DNA from: SAR324 cluster bacterium
GTDB lineage: Bacteria > SAR324 > NAC60-12
DNA length: 64,000 nucleotides
Direction: 5' to 3'
Assembly: GCA_028281495.1 (NCBI GenBank)
Contig: JANQJU010000098.1
Span: 1 to 64,000, forward strand
Under the pieces are notes generated by a model that saw only the letters and a program-made list of their open reading frames with translations, was not told the origin of the DNA and did no database searches. A program made the translations under genes and the position numbers. This document shows, one piece after another, positions 1 through 7,667 of the stretch (its first letter is position 1; the number at the start of each line of letters is the position of its first letter).

Positions 1-1
1 C

Positions 2-979
2 GGAGTGGTGCTTTCCCTGATCATTCTGGTGGGAATTGTCTTGTTGTTCGTCCCAGGAGCGGCCCCTCTCGGACTGGCGATGATTGGTCTTGGAGTGGGT
101 GCTTATCTAGGGGGCGCGACGGCAAACAACAGCTGGGATATGACTCAATGGGATTTTAGTAATCCTGATACCTACATCGGCATGGCCATTGGAGGCGCAA
201 TAGGATTTGTCTTAGGAGGCGTTGGTGGTCTGGTCGCGATGAAAGCCTTTGCAGTCGGTGGTGCCATTGGTTGGGGCACTGGAATCGGCATGGTTGCCGG
301 TGCGGGTGCCGGTGTCTGGGGTGCAGGCGATGCTGTGGGTTGGAAATCTGACCCTCGCAGTGTGTCCTATATGATCATGGGAGGCGCTGTTGGGGGAGTC
401 CTGGGTGGCATTTTCGGTGGACTTTCTGCCGGTGCGATGGCAGGCGCGACCACTTCTGCATCAAGCGCCGTGTATGGCATTTCGATGGCAGGTTTCCTCA
501 CCGGCGTGGAAGGGGCGGCCATGTCGGCCTTCATCGCTGCCATGAAGAATAATTTCAGTTCCGGCGAAGGCGTGGCGGAAGCCGCTTTGATAGGATTTGC
601 CGTCGGCGTCGCAGTTGGCGTTTTGGGAGCGGTCGCGGCCCGATCGATTGGCAAAGGGGCGGCCAAAGGCGCCCAAAGCTTAAGCAAACGCAGCTCCGTC
701 TCGATGGCCAAGGCGGCTCCTCAGCGGCAGGTTTATGCCAATGGACAAATGTTTCAGCTTCCTGAACCGGCGATTCGCCCCGTTGCCCCGACCCCGCTAC
801 GAACCATGATGTATTATCATGTGAAGTCGGCTGGTTTGAGAAATGCAGGACGTCTCATTCCTTTCACCAAAAAAGCCTCATCGAAACAGATCAAAAAGGC
901 CAAAAACCACGATTGGAGTAGCATCCATTATCGAGGTATGGGCAATCGAGGTATGGACATGAGCCAAGTCGCCTACTAG
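2..979 (+). CDS. Glycine-rich membrane-inserting protein, C-terminal part (Rhs/polymorphic-toxin-like)
   Basis: The frame is open at the left edge, so the true start may lie outside the window; a GTG at 5 is the first possible start seen. About 325 residues are visible. The first 230 are glycine/alanine-rich hydrophobic segments of glycine-zipper type, separated by a short polar stretch (NSWDMTQWDFSNPDTYIG, near residue 42). This 'W-D-(F/W)-S-N-P-x-T-Y' element before a glycine-rich segment is, from memory, common between the Rhs core and the C-terminal toxin of polymorphic toxins. The last 100 residues are basic and polar and end in a small His/Arg/Lys-rich domain that could be the effector part. 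I do not recognise its activity. No immunity gene is visible downstream; the next gene is convergent. Confidence 0.6.
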   Translation, partial: GVVLSLIILVGIVLLFVPGAAPLGLAMIGLGVGAYLGGATANNSWDMTQWDFSNPDTYIGMAIGGAIGFVLGGVGGLVAMKAFAVGGAIGWGTGIGMVAGAGAGVWGAGDAVGWKSDPRSVSYMIMGGAVGGVLGGIFGGLSAGAMAGATTSASSAVYGISMAGFLTGVEGAAMSAFIAAMKNNFSSGEGVAEAALIGFAVGVAVGVLGAVAARSIGKGAAKGAQSLSKRSSVSMAKAAPQRQVYANGQMFQLPEPAIRPVAPTPLRTMMYYHVKSAGLRNAGRLIPFTKKASSKQIKKAKNHDWSSIHYRGMGNRGMDMSQVAY

Positions 980-1013
980 TCGGCACGATCCTAGATTTTC
1001 TTGTGCTTGAGAT

Positions 1014-1053
1014 AGGAAAAGATGATCCAAGAAGATTTGGATCATCTTTTCCT
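1014..1053. terminator. Perfect 15-bp hairpin between convergent genes
   Basis: AGGAAAAGATGATCC at 1014-1028 is exactly complementary to 1039-1053, with a 10-nt loop. It sits between the stop of the plus-strand gene (979) and the stop of the minus-strand gene (1110), where a bidirectional terminator is expected. A strong U-tract is lacking; the downstream arm itself contains TTTT. Confidence 0.6.
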
Positions 1054-1109
1054 GAGTAGAGATGTTCTTTTCAGGGCTTTTTATTCTGAATGGTCTTCTT
1101 GACTTTGAT

Positions 1110-2888
1110 TTATAGCAGGGAGGTGGTGTCGTGGACTCGTTCACAGACCACCATTTCCCATCCATGAAACACCAACACGATCCCTATGAATTTCATCGAA
1201 TCGCTTTGCTGATTTTCGTAGTGTTTTAAATACTGTTTCACTTGAGTGGCCGCTTCTTCCTGGGCTTTTTTCACCGTTGTTTCTGGCAAGCTCTTCCGAC
1301 GTCTCAGGTACTTGACCTCGACGATATAGCCAAAGTTGACATGAATCGTCAGTTGATCCGTGGGGATCAAAAACAAATCCACATACCCTTTCGAAAGCTC
1401 CACCTCACTTCGACACATATAAACGGTCGTCACGTTGAGATAAGCCAACAAGAAACCTTGGATCATTTTTTCACCTTGGATGTAATCTCGTACTGAAGAT
1501 TGCTCCTCAATGGCCTTGGCGAGGAACGTGAAGACTGGCTCCCAATCGCCCGATGACGCCATCTGAGTGATCAAATGTTTGAAGGTTCTGAGGTCCAATC
1601 GGAAGATATCAGCTTCTTCATAAGCCGCTCGAAGATAACCATACATCAGGTCGGCGATGGTTCGGTTGGGAATACGAAGTTCCACTTGATCCACGCGGGT
1701 TCCTGAAATCGTCAACAATCCAAAATAATGCAATAAGGACACAAAATTAGGAGATTCGGTGAGTTCGGTGAGTGGAAAGCTCTCCACCAAATCTTCCACA
1801 ATTGAACCTTCCTCAAGGATCGATTTCAGTATGTTAAAATTACCGTTTAACTGCTGATTCACCCACATCAAATGGCGCAGTTTTTCATAGTCGATTCGCA
1901 CATTACGATCCATCAATCGACGCGGTCCCCGTTTGTTGGGGATCGAGTGCTGTAAGTAAAACAAAACCATGTCCGTGTTATACACCTCGGTGGCACTGTC
2001 TTCTGAAAAGCGATAGCCGTTGTACCACTCCCGCATGATGCCCATCGCTGTTTCGAAATCTTGATTGAACACTCCTTGATCTCGATATTCTTCCACCATG
2101 CCGAGTACTTCTGCCTCGGTAAAGCCCAGCAGTTCATTGAACTCCGATAACAAACTGATGTTTGTTCCAATGTTGAATCCACTGGTCACATCATCCATTG
2201 TGATGGGAGACACTCCGGTGATGAACAATCGCTTGATGCCACCTCCTTCTTGGGAAGCTCCCGTTTTCAGGGTAGCGAAGAAATTTCGATAGAAACCATC
2301 GCCATGAGTGAACTCATGGTAGGCCTCGGCACCGTGTTCCGTAAATACCACGTTGGCAAAGTTATCATACTCATCAATGAGGACATAAAGCGGAATATCG
2401 TGTTGGTGAACATATCCAAAAAGAGCGTCCAATTTGTCGATGGCTCGATCTTGCTCAAGAATTTTCTGTGCACCGGAATCAGAAAAGAGATCCTTGTTGT
2501 ACTCGATGAGGAAGTCGATCTTACGCTTGATGTGGCCTTCAAAACTACGTTCCAAACGTTCGAGATTTTTATCGATACCCGAAAAATCGAGTCGTAAAAT
2601 GATATAGCGATTCCGCTCTTCCGTAGGAGATTGGCCGATATCGAGATTGCCAAACAACGTCTCGAAACGATCTACCCGTTTGCGGTCATAATAGTTTTCT
2701 AAGGTTCCCAACAGGAGGGTTTTCCCAAACCGCCGGGGGCGAATGAGAAAGACATAACGATGGTTTTCCAATTCCCGAATGAACCGAGTTTTATCAATAT
2801 AAAGCAGGTTCGACTGACGGATGTCAGAAAACGCCTGTACGCCATAAGGGATGAGGCGATACGTTTGAGCTGCGGGAGTTGTGGACAT
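1110..2888 (-). CDS. AAA-ATPase-like / PD-(D/E)XK nuclease-superfamily protein
   Basis: 592 residues. The N-terminus (YRLIPYGVQAF..IRQ..L.YIDKT) and the P-loop RPRRFGKT (residues 50-57) are typical of the AAA-ATPase-like family (Pfam AAA-ATPase_like). IDEYDN (171-176) is the Walker B. The C-terminal 100 residues hold a PD-(D/E)XK-type core (GYVDLFLIP followed by YIVEVKYL), as in the PDDEXK_9 domain usually fused to this ATPase. Family members are abundant in multiple near-identical copies in many bacteria; their role is unknown, with mobile-element or defence functions suspected. A GGAAAG box lies just before the ATG at 2888. A deleted relative lies at 56866-57200, sharing even the sequence upstream of the start codon. 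It is the last of a minus-strand run with the nuclease-like gene at 2919. Confidence 0.9.
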   Translation of the reverse strand: MSTTPAAQTYRLIPYGVQAFSDIRQSNLLYIDKTRFIRELENHRYVFLIRPRRFGKTLLLGTLENYYDRKRVDRFETLFGNLDIGQSPTEERNRYIILRLDFSGIDKNLERLERSFEGHIKRKIDFLIEYNKDLFSDSGAQKILEQDRAIDKLDALFGYVHQHDIPLYVLIDEYDNFANVVFTEHGAEAYHEFTHGDGFYRNFFATLKTGASQEGGGIKRLFITGVSPITMDDVTSGFNIGTNISLLSEFNELLGFTEAEVLGMVEEYRDQGVFNQDFETAMGIMREWYNGYRFSEDSATEVYNTDMVLFYLQHSIPNKRGPRRLMDRNVRIDYEKLRHLMWVNQQLNGNFNILKSILEEGSIVEDLVESFPLTELTESPNFVSLLHYFGLLTISGTRVDQVELRIPNRTIADLMYGYLRAAYEEADIFRLDLRTFKHLITQMASSGDWEPVFTFLAKAIEEQSSVRDYIQGEKMIQGFLLAYLNVTTVYMCRSEVELSKGYVDLFLIPTDQLTIHVNFGYIVEVKYLRRRKSLPETTVKKAQEEAATQVKQYLKHYENQQSDSMKFIGIVLVFHGWEMVVCERVHDTTSLL

Positions 2889-2918
2889 ATCTTTCCTGAA
2901 CGTTAAGAGGAACGGGGG

Positions 2919-3980
2919 TTATATTTCGTCAAACACCTGTTCAATCGTATCGGCCACCAAAAGCCGTTCGGTGATACGACTCAACTCGGTTTCATTCGCT
3001 TGTCGAACCTTGATCTTATAAACTTGAGGCACCTCACGAAACTTGAAGTGCAGCAGCTTTAAGATCATTTCGATTTGCCCTTCTTCTCTTCCTTCTTCCC
3101 GTCCTTTTTCTCTTCCTTCCACATGTCCTTCTTCTCGTTTTTGTAAGACATACGGGTGGTCGCCTAAGTTTTCAGCCATGAAATCGGCAGGCATTTGATG
3201 AAGCATTCGAGCCATATAAGCCTTGCCTTCTTCCAGCAATATTTCGGGGGTTAATTCTTCAAGTTGTGCTTTGGTCATAGGTTCTTCTCCAGGAAGTCGT
3301 TTTTGTTTCAATCCAGCTACTTTCAAATACAGACTATTAGACAAAGGGCCGAGTTTTCCTTGTTCCACCATCTCAAACGCCTTTCGATACTCGGCAACCC
3401 GACTGGCAAACAGTTTGAATGCCACATTGTGGGGTTTGTCGGACAGTGTGTTCAAATCGATAAAGCCAACCCGTCTCATCTCAAAATGATCACTGACGTA
3501 AACGCCCGGTTTTTCAGTCAAGTGATATCCCAACAACTCCAAGGTTTCATTTTGCGGGGTTTGGCTGCTGACTAGAAATGAAGCTAAATCGGAGTCACCC
3601 AAATCTCGGACTTTTCTAAACATGGTATCATAGGCACCGGTTTGCAGGAAAGCTTCTGGATTGGCAGACTGCGTGTATTTGAGTTCAATCAGAACGTGAG
3701 CCGTTGGGGTATCGCGGATGCCATCGGCTAATTTGGCCCGTTGTGCTTCGGTCCATTGCTTGGAAATACTGCTCAAAAGGAGCATATCCGTTTCTAAAGG
3801 TTCTGCTGACAGGGGAGTATCGGCCTTTACCGTGACTTGTACATCTTCCAGCCATTCTTGTTGAATGTTGGCAAATAGCCGATGCCACTGGGTATTGGGA
3901 TACCAATTCCAGGTCTCGAACTCCTCGAATTCTTCCTCAGCTTCTTGGGTTCCTTGGGTTTGTTTTGTTTTTTCTTCCAT
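2919..3980 (-). CDS. PD-(D/E)XK nuclease-like protein with charged C-terminal repeat
   Basis: 353 residues. The first 45 are acidic. D65 (LETDMLL) and E99-x-K101 (HVLIELKYT) form a plausible PD-(D/E)XK active site. A Glu-Gly-Arg/Lys-rich stretch (HVEGREKGREEGREEGQ) lies near 283-300, then a helical end. This layout (nuclease-like core, EGR/EGK repeat, short helical tail) is that of Rpn/DUF4351-type putative transposase-nucleases. A small palindrome (ATCGTC, 6 nt, GACGAT; 4013-4030) lies about 33 bp before the ATG and might be an operator. The gene is 30 bp upstream of the AAA/PD-(D/E)XK gene in the same direction, so the two may be co-transcribed. Biological function is unknown. Confidence 0.75.
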   Translation of the reverse strand: MEEKTKQTQGTQEAEEEFEEFETWNWYPNTQWHRLFANIQQEWLEDVQVTVKADTPLSAEPLETDMLLLSSISKQWTEAQRAKLADGIRDTPTAHVLIELKYTQSANPEAFLQTGAYDTMFRKVRDLGDSDLASFLVSSQTPQNETLELLGYHLTEKPGVYVSDHFEMRRVGFIDLNTLSDKPHNVAFKLFASRVAEYRKAFEMVEQGKLGPLSNSLYLKVAGLKQKRLPGEEPMTKAQLEELTPEILLEEGKAYMARMLHQMPADFMAENLGDHPYVLQKREEGHVEGREKGREEGREEGQIEMILKLLHFKFREVPQVYKIKVRQANETELSRITERLLVADTIEQVFDEI

Positions 3981-4182
3981 AACTCCTTTGCTGAAAAACT
4001 TAGGATAGATATATCGTCATAATCGACGATTTGATGTTTCAGCATCAGGGTAGCTCCGGAAAAAACGGATTATCAGAGTGAACTATTTCAATAACTTTTT
4101 AATAGAGTGTTGATTGTGAGTGCAATGCTCTCTGTGAGGAAAGAGTTATTCGGGATCAGGCTTGGAAGGGTCTGCGACAGCG

Positions 4183-4743
4183 CTATTCATTTATTTTACC
4201 TTCCAGCTGTTTTTTCGCCTCTTCAATCATTTGGAGCACTTCCGGTTCGGGTTGGTTATCGGGATCGATACCTCCATGTTTTGTCATTTTCTTCAATTCA
4301 TCCAATCCTAAAAATTTGTTCTTCAAATCCGGATGGTTCGAATTATCGATCTCTTCTTCTTGGATTACCTTCCCCTGCCGGATATGAATCCGGGTTTCTT
4401 TTTCATAGATGGAGGCAAACCCCATATGCACATATCGGAGCAGTTCTCCTTTAGGAATACGTATTTCACCAGTATACCAAGTGGCTTTAATCGGAGGCTG
4501 CTGATTTTTGAATACTACGGACAATGGAATACTGGGAGGGTTTCTAGCGCAACTCCCCTCTTGCAAGGCGGTCAGATATAAAAAGCCGTCTTCAATTTTC
4601 CATGTCCCTAAATATCCCCTCCAATTCGCAGTACAACTGAACTTTATAATATCAGGTTTGGGGTGCTCTTCTGAAAAATATTGATCCAACGGTGTATTGA
4701 ACATGGAGTACGTCTTTCCTTGATAAATTAACCGTTCTCCCAT
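4183..4743 (-). CDS. Conserved hypothetical protein, cytoplasmic, Trp-rich
   Basis: 186 residues with no signal peptide or membrane segment. The motif TANWRGYLGTWKIEDGFLYL (residues about 39-58) is characteristic of a scattered, uncharacterised family found in many Gram-negative genomes; I recall the motif but no function. The C-terminal 40 residues are charged and helical. The gene lies 67 bp downstream of the stop of the 118-residue gene at 4811, same strand, and may be co-transcribed. It overlaps no other plausible gene. An immunity-type or accessory role would be speculation. Confidence 0.6.
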   Translation of the reverse strand: MGERLIYQGKTYSMFNTPLDQYFSEEHPKPDIIKFSCTANWRGYLGTWKIEDGFLYLTALQEGSCARNPPSIPLSVVFKNQQPPIKATWYTGEIRIPKGELLRYVHMGFASIYEKETRIHIRQGKVIQEEEIDNSNHPDLKNKFLGLDELKKMTKHGGIDPDNQPEPEVLQMIEEAKKQLEGKINE

Positions 4744-4810
4744 TTGACCTGTAGTCCAAACTCCATTCTAGAGAACGACCATGAACACCAATGTGAAAAA
4801 CGGCTCTTGG

Positions 4811-5167
4811 CTACTGAATGAACTGTTCCACAAATTTTAGATAGCCTTGGCTCCCTCCTCGTTTGGTCCATTTTTTAATAGAAGCACGGATGCGTTTGAG
4901 GCATTGAATGATTTCTTCATGGGATAATCCCGCCTCGACTCTCTGCTCGCAAATGGCTTGCACCGAATCGGCAACTGTGAATTCCAACCCCTTTAAATTG
5001 AAATTTTTCGGTTCTCGATCAAGGAGTTGTGCAGTATAGCGATTCATCACCGCTTGCAGCGCCCGGTCGACATCCAAATCCAACAGGCCGGCATGCTCGC
5101 GGTACACGCTAACAATGGCAAACTCTATATTTTGTAAAACATCCAAGTAATCGTCTTCGAATGACAT
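4811..5167 (-). CDS. Conserved hypothetical helical protein
   Basis: 118 residues, predicted all-helical and soluble. It opens with MSFEDDYLDVLQNIEFAIVS and ends with a basic segment (ASIKKWTKRGGSQGYLKFVE). From memory this is a small family of unknown function seen in several phyla (about 120-150 residues). A reasonable Shine-Dalgarno (AAGGAGAA) precedes the ATG at 5167. It lies 198 bp beyond the end of the motor/adhesin gene train on the same strand; the gap holds an inverted repeat (5203-5246), so it may be a separate unit. Confidence 0.6.
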   Translation of the reverse strand: MSFEDDYLDVLQNIEFAIVSVYREHAGLLDLDVDRALQAVMNRYTAQLLDREPKNFNLKGLEFTVADSVQAICEQRVEAGLSHEEIIQCLKRIRASIKKWTKRGGSQGYLKFVEQFIQ

Positions 5168-5202
5168 CCGTTCTCCTTATAGGGTGAATTTGATCAAATG
5201 CG

Positions 5203-5246
5203 AGGCCACCGCCTGGAAAAACTCAGGTGAAACCGTTCGGTGGCCT
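5203..5246. repeat. Intergenic inverted repeat at the end of the motor/adhesin operon
   Basis: AGGCCACCG (5203-5211) is complementary to CGGTGGCCT (5238-5246), with an inner CCTG/CAGG pair (5212-5215 and 5224-5227). It lies 120 bp past the stop of the MotB-like gene. No clear U-tract follows, so it may be an mRNA-stabilising or attenuating structure rather than a terminator. Confidence 0.4.
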
Positions 5247-5365
5247 ATCGGTGAGTTTATGTAAATCCGCTCAAGAATCTCTTGGAATTGCGATTGAACA
5301 GGCGTTTATGAACCTTTGCCAACAAGATTTCAATTAGGAATTCCATAGCTGTGGCAATTGCTAGA

Positions 5366-6712
5366 TTAATTGGGTTCGCCCAACAAAACCTGTGTTTGCT
5401 GACCTCGTCGTTGGGGATTCATCACAATCAATTCGACTCGTCGGTTGGCTTCGCGTGCAGCTTGCAATTGCTTGTTTGGCAACCCCTCAATGGGAACACG
5501 GGGGCGTGTATCCGCAAAGCCTGTCACGGAAATCTGTTGTTGTGCAAACCCTACCGATTTGACCAAAAACAAGCCCATTGACGTGGCTCGTGCGGAACTC
5601 AATTCCCAATTATTACAAAACTTTCTGTCGCAATCGGTTTGTAAAGGGTCGTTCGCGTCAAAGGGTTTATCGTCGGTATGGCCTTCCACCACGATCAAAT
5701 TTTGTGGGTATTGTGTTTGGATGGTTTTGAACAAGGGGATGAGTTCTTGAGAGGCTTCGGTAGACATCTGAGCACGTCCTGATCCAAATAAAAATTCTTG
5801 TGGCAAGGAAATAATGCAACGTAAGGGATCTGACCGTAATTCGAAATCGCGAAACGTTTCGGGGAACTGAGTCATATAGCGTTGAATCGCACGACAGTCT
5901 TTGAGGCGGAGACTATCGACAATCACAATTCTTAATTTTTGAGGGCGGTTGGTGTCGGTGGTTCCGTTCGTGATCTCGTCAAAAGTCAAATCGATGGTTC
6001 GTTCGGGTTGCCATTCAGGCGTGGCTTCCAATCGAAAGGTGACCGTGCCCTGAATTTCTCCTGCTGGAATCTTCAACACTCCGCTTTCCAGATTATGCAC
6101 TAAGTCAGGGGCTTGAGAGTCATCCACTTGGTAGGCAATTTGGGTTTCCAAACCGCTTTCCCGGTCCAAACGGGCTTGGAAACTGACGGCTCCTGCGGTT
6201 TCGATGACTTTGATCTCATCTGTTTCCCAAGCTACCAAAGGAGGAGCATCGTTGTCGATCAGCAAGTAGGTATGCACCGTTTTCTTTTGTCCAGGATGAG
6301 CGTTGCGGACAGGCCCTCGCATGATGACCTCAATGGTTTTGTCTGCTTCGTGCAATTCATCATCCAGAATATCAAAACTGATAGAATGGCTTTCTTGTCC
6401 AGCTGGGATATAAATCACGTCATCTTTTAAGGAATGGTCTACTCCTACTTCCGCGTTGCCCCGCACCAAGAACGGAACTTCCACAATGAAGTCGGTCGGG
6501 AACTCCAGTTTCGCTTCTAATTCTAAAGTCCGTGCTCCCTCCTTTACTTCGGTTTCCACGATTTCGAAATTCACCCCAGGGATGTTGTTCACCAACGTAA
6601 TATAAATGAAAAAGATAAATAAGAGGGTGATCATATCCGCAAAGGTGATGACCCAGCGTCCGACGTATTCGTTTTCTGAGACTTCATTGGTAACTAAGGT
6701 TTCATCGCTCAT
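5366..6712 (-). CDS. MotB-type stator protein with two Calx-beta-like domains and OmpA-like peptidoglycan-binding domain
   Basis: 448 residues. A short cytoplasmic N-terminus is followed by one membrane segment VITFADMITLLFIFFIYI (21-38) with D26 where MotB carries its ion-binding Asp. Residues about 48-150 and 155-260 are two beta-sandwich modules of Calx-beta type (YIPAGQESHSISFDILDDE; LKIPAGEIQGTVTFRLEA). Residues about 300-445 are an OmpA/MotB C-terminal domain (VVEGHTDDKPF, NWELSSARA, NRRVELIV). MotB proteins normally go almost directly from membrane segment to OmpA domain, so the inserted modules would lengthen the periplasmic arm or add calcium or partner binding. It starts 10 bp after the MotA-like gene, with an AGGAGGAG box. 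No flagellar gene is nearby. It is expected to anchor the motor to peptidoglycan. Confidence 0.9.
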   Translation of the reverse strand: MSDETLVTNEVSENEYVGRWVITFADMITLLFIFFIYITLVNNIPGVNFEIVETEVKEGARTLELEAKLEFPTDFIVEVPFLVRGNAEVGVDHSLKDDVIYIPAGQESHSISFDILDDELHEADKTIEVIMRGPVRNAHPGQKKTVHTYLLIDNDAPPLVAWETDEIKVIETAGAVSFQARLDRESGLETQIAYQVDDSQAPDLVHNLESGVLKIPAGEIQGTVTFRLEATPEWQPERTIDLTFDEITNGTTDTNRPQKLRIVIVDSLRLKDCRAIQRYMTQFPETFRDFELRSDPLRCIISLPQEFLFGSGRAQMSTEASQELIPLFKTIQTQYPQNLIVVEGHTDDKPFDANDPLQTDCDRKFCNNWELSSARATSMGLFLVKSVGFAQQQISVTGFADTRPRVPIEGLPNKQLQAAREANRRVELIVMNPQRRGQQTQVLLGEPN

Positions 6713-6722
6713 GCTCTCCTCC

Positions 6723-7667
6723 TCATTTCTCCCGTTGCACTTTGCTACGCAGATGTTCTGGCAAATGGCTGCTCAATTCATCCTTTGCCATACTCGGCAA
6801 GGCTTTGCGCTTCATGAGTAAAATCGAATCTTGCATGAGGTTGTAGAGACGTCGGTGGGCATCAAAAAACTGCTCTCGTTTTGACTTAAGCGGATAAAAC
6901 ACAAGGTTGGCTAACAACACTCCATAAAGAGTCGTGACCAAAGCCAATGACATCGCAGCGATGATTTCCGAGATGTTGCGTCCTTGGGCCTGCGACATCA
7001 ATAGGACGAGACCGATCACGGTGCCTACCATGCCAAAAGCCGGACTCGCCTGAGCACAAAACACCAAGAGCTTTTGATCTTCTTCAGCTTCTTGGGCAAT
7101 GGCTCGAATTTCTTTCTGAATCACCGTTTTGATTTCCGCTTCAGTGCCCGTGTTCGACATGATGTACTTCTTCACCCAAGACGACAGTTGCCCATGCTGG
7201 ATCGATTCGACTTGATGATCAATGGGTTCGCCTTTGGAGACACGACGGATCATTTCAATCGAGGTGCGGTAGAGTTGTTCCAATTGCCGGTTGAGTTCGC
7301 TTTGGGGAATATAGGATTCCCGTAGATTCACCCATTCTCGTAAGGGCGGAACCTTAGAAAGAAAGGTGAAAACCAACACGCAGCGCAAGATCCGTTTTCC
7401 AGAAAAAGCGATGAGGATCGACGAGAGTAAACCGCCCATCACAATCATAAAGGATTTCCAATCGAGAAAACGTTCTACCCCTTGCCGAGGCGTGTCATTT
7501 TCCAAGGCTGCATTCGCTGCCGAGAGGATGGCTTCTCCTTGAGTACCTTCCACCAAGGATTGGAATTCAGGAGCGGCCCCCATCGCGACAATCAAAGAAA
7601 TCGTACCAATACAAATTCCCAACACCGTGCTGAAGGAATCGATAAATAAGAAACGTCGCCAATTCAT
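6723..7667 (-). CDS. MotA/TolQ/ExbB-family proton-channel protein
   Basis: 314 residues. There are membrane segments near 14-33 and 68-90, a cytoplasmic stretch with the charged region used by MotA, then the signature pair of segments: FGMVGTVIGLVLLMSQAQG and ALVTTLYGVLLANLVFYPLK. The TLYGVLLANLVFYPL motif is closer to MotA than to TolQ/ExbB. It should form the channel subunit around the MotB-like protein. Its ATG overlaps the stop of the preceding FliF/FliG-like gene by four bases (ATGA, 7664-7667), a sign of translational coupling and equal dosage. The length is normal and the long C-terminal tail of Zorya ZorA is absent. Confidence 0.93.
   Translation of the reverse strand: MNWRRFLFIDSFSTVLGICIGTISLIVAMGAAPEFQSLVEGTQGEAILSAANAALENDTPRQGVERFLDWKSFMIVMGGLLSSILIAFSGKRILRCVLVFTFLSKVPPLREWVNLRESYIPQSELNRQLEQLYRTSIEMIRRVSKGEPIDHQVESIQHGQLSSWVKKYIMSNTGTEAEIKTVIQKEIRAIAQEAEEDQKLLVFCAQASPAFGMVGTVIGLVLLMSQAQGRNISEIIAAMSLALVTTLYGVLLANLVFYPLKSKREQFFDAHRRLYNLMQDSILLMKRKALPSMAKDELSSHLPEHLRSKVQREK

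Noticed and set aside
5366..7667. MotA/MotB-like pair as a Zorya defence system
   Set aside because: The MotA-like protein lacks the long ZorA tail, no ZorC, ZorD or ZorE gene is nearby, and the pair is embedded in a surface-protein operon.
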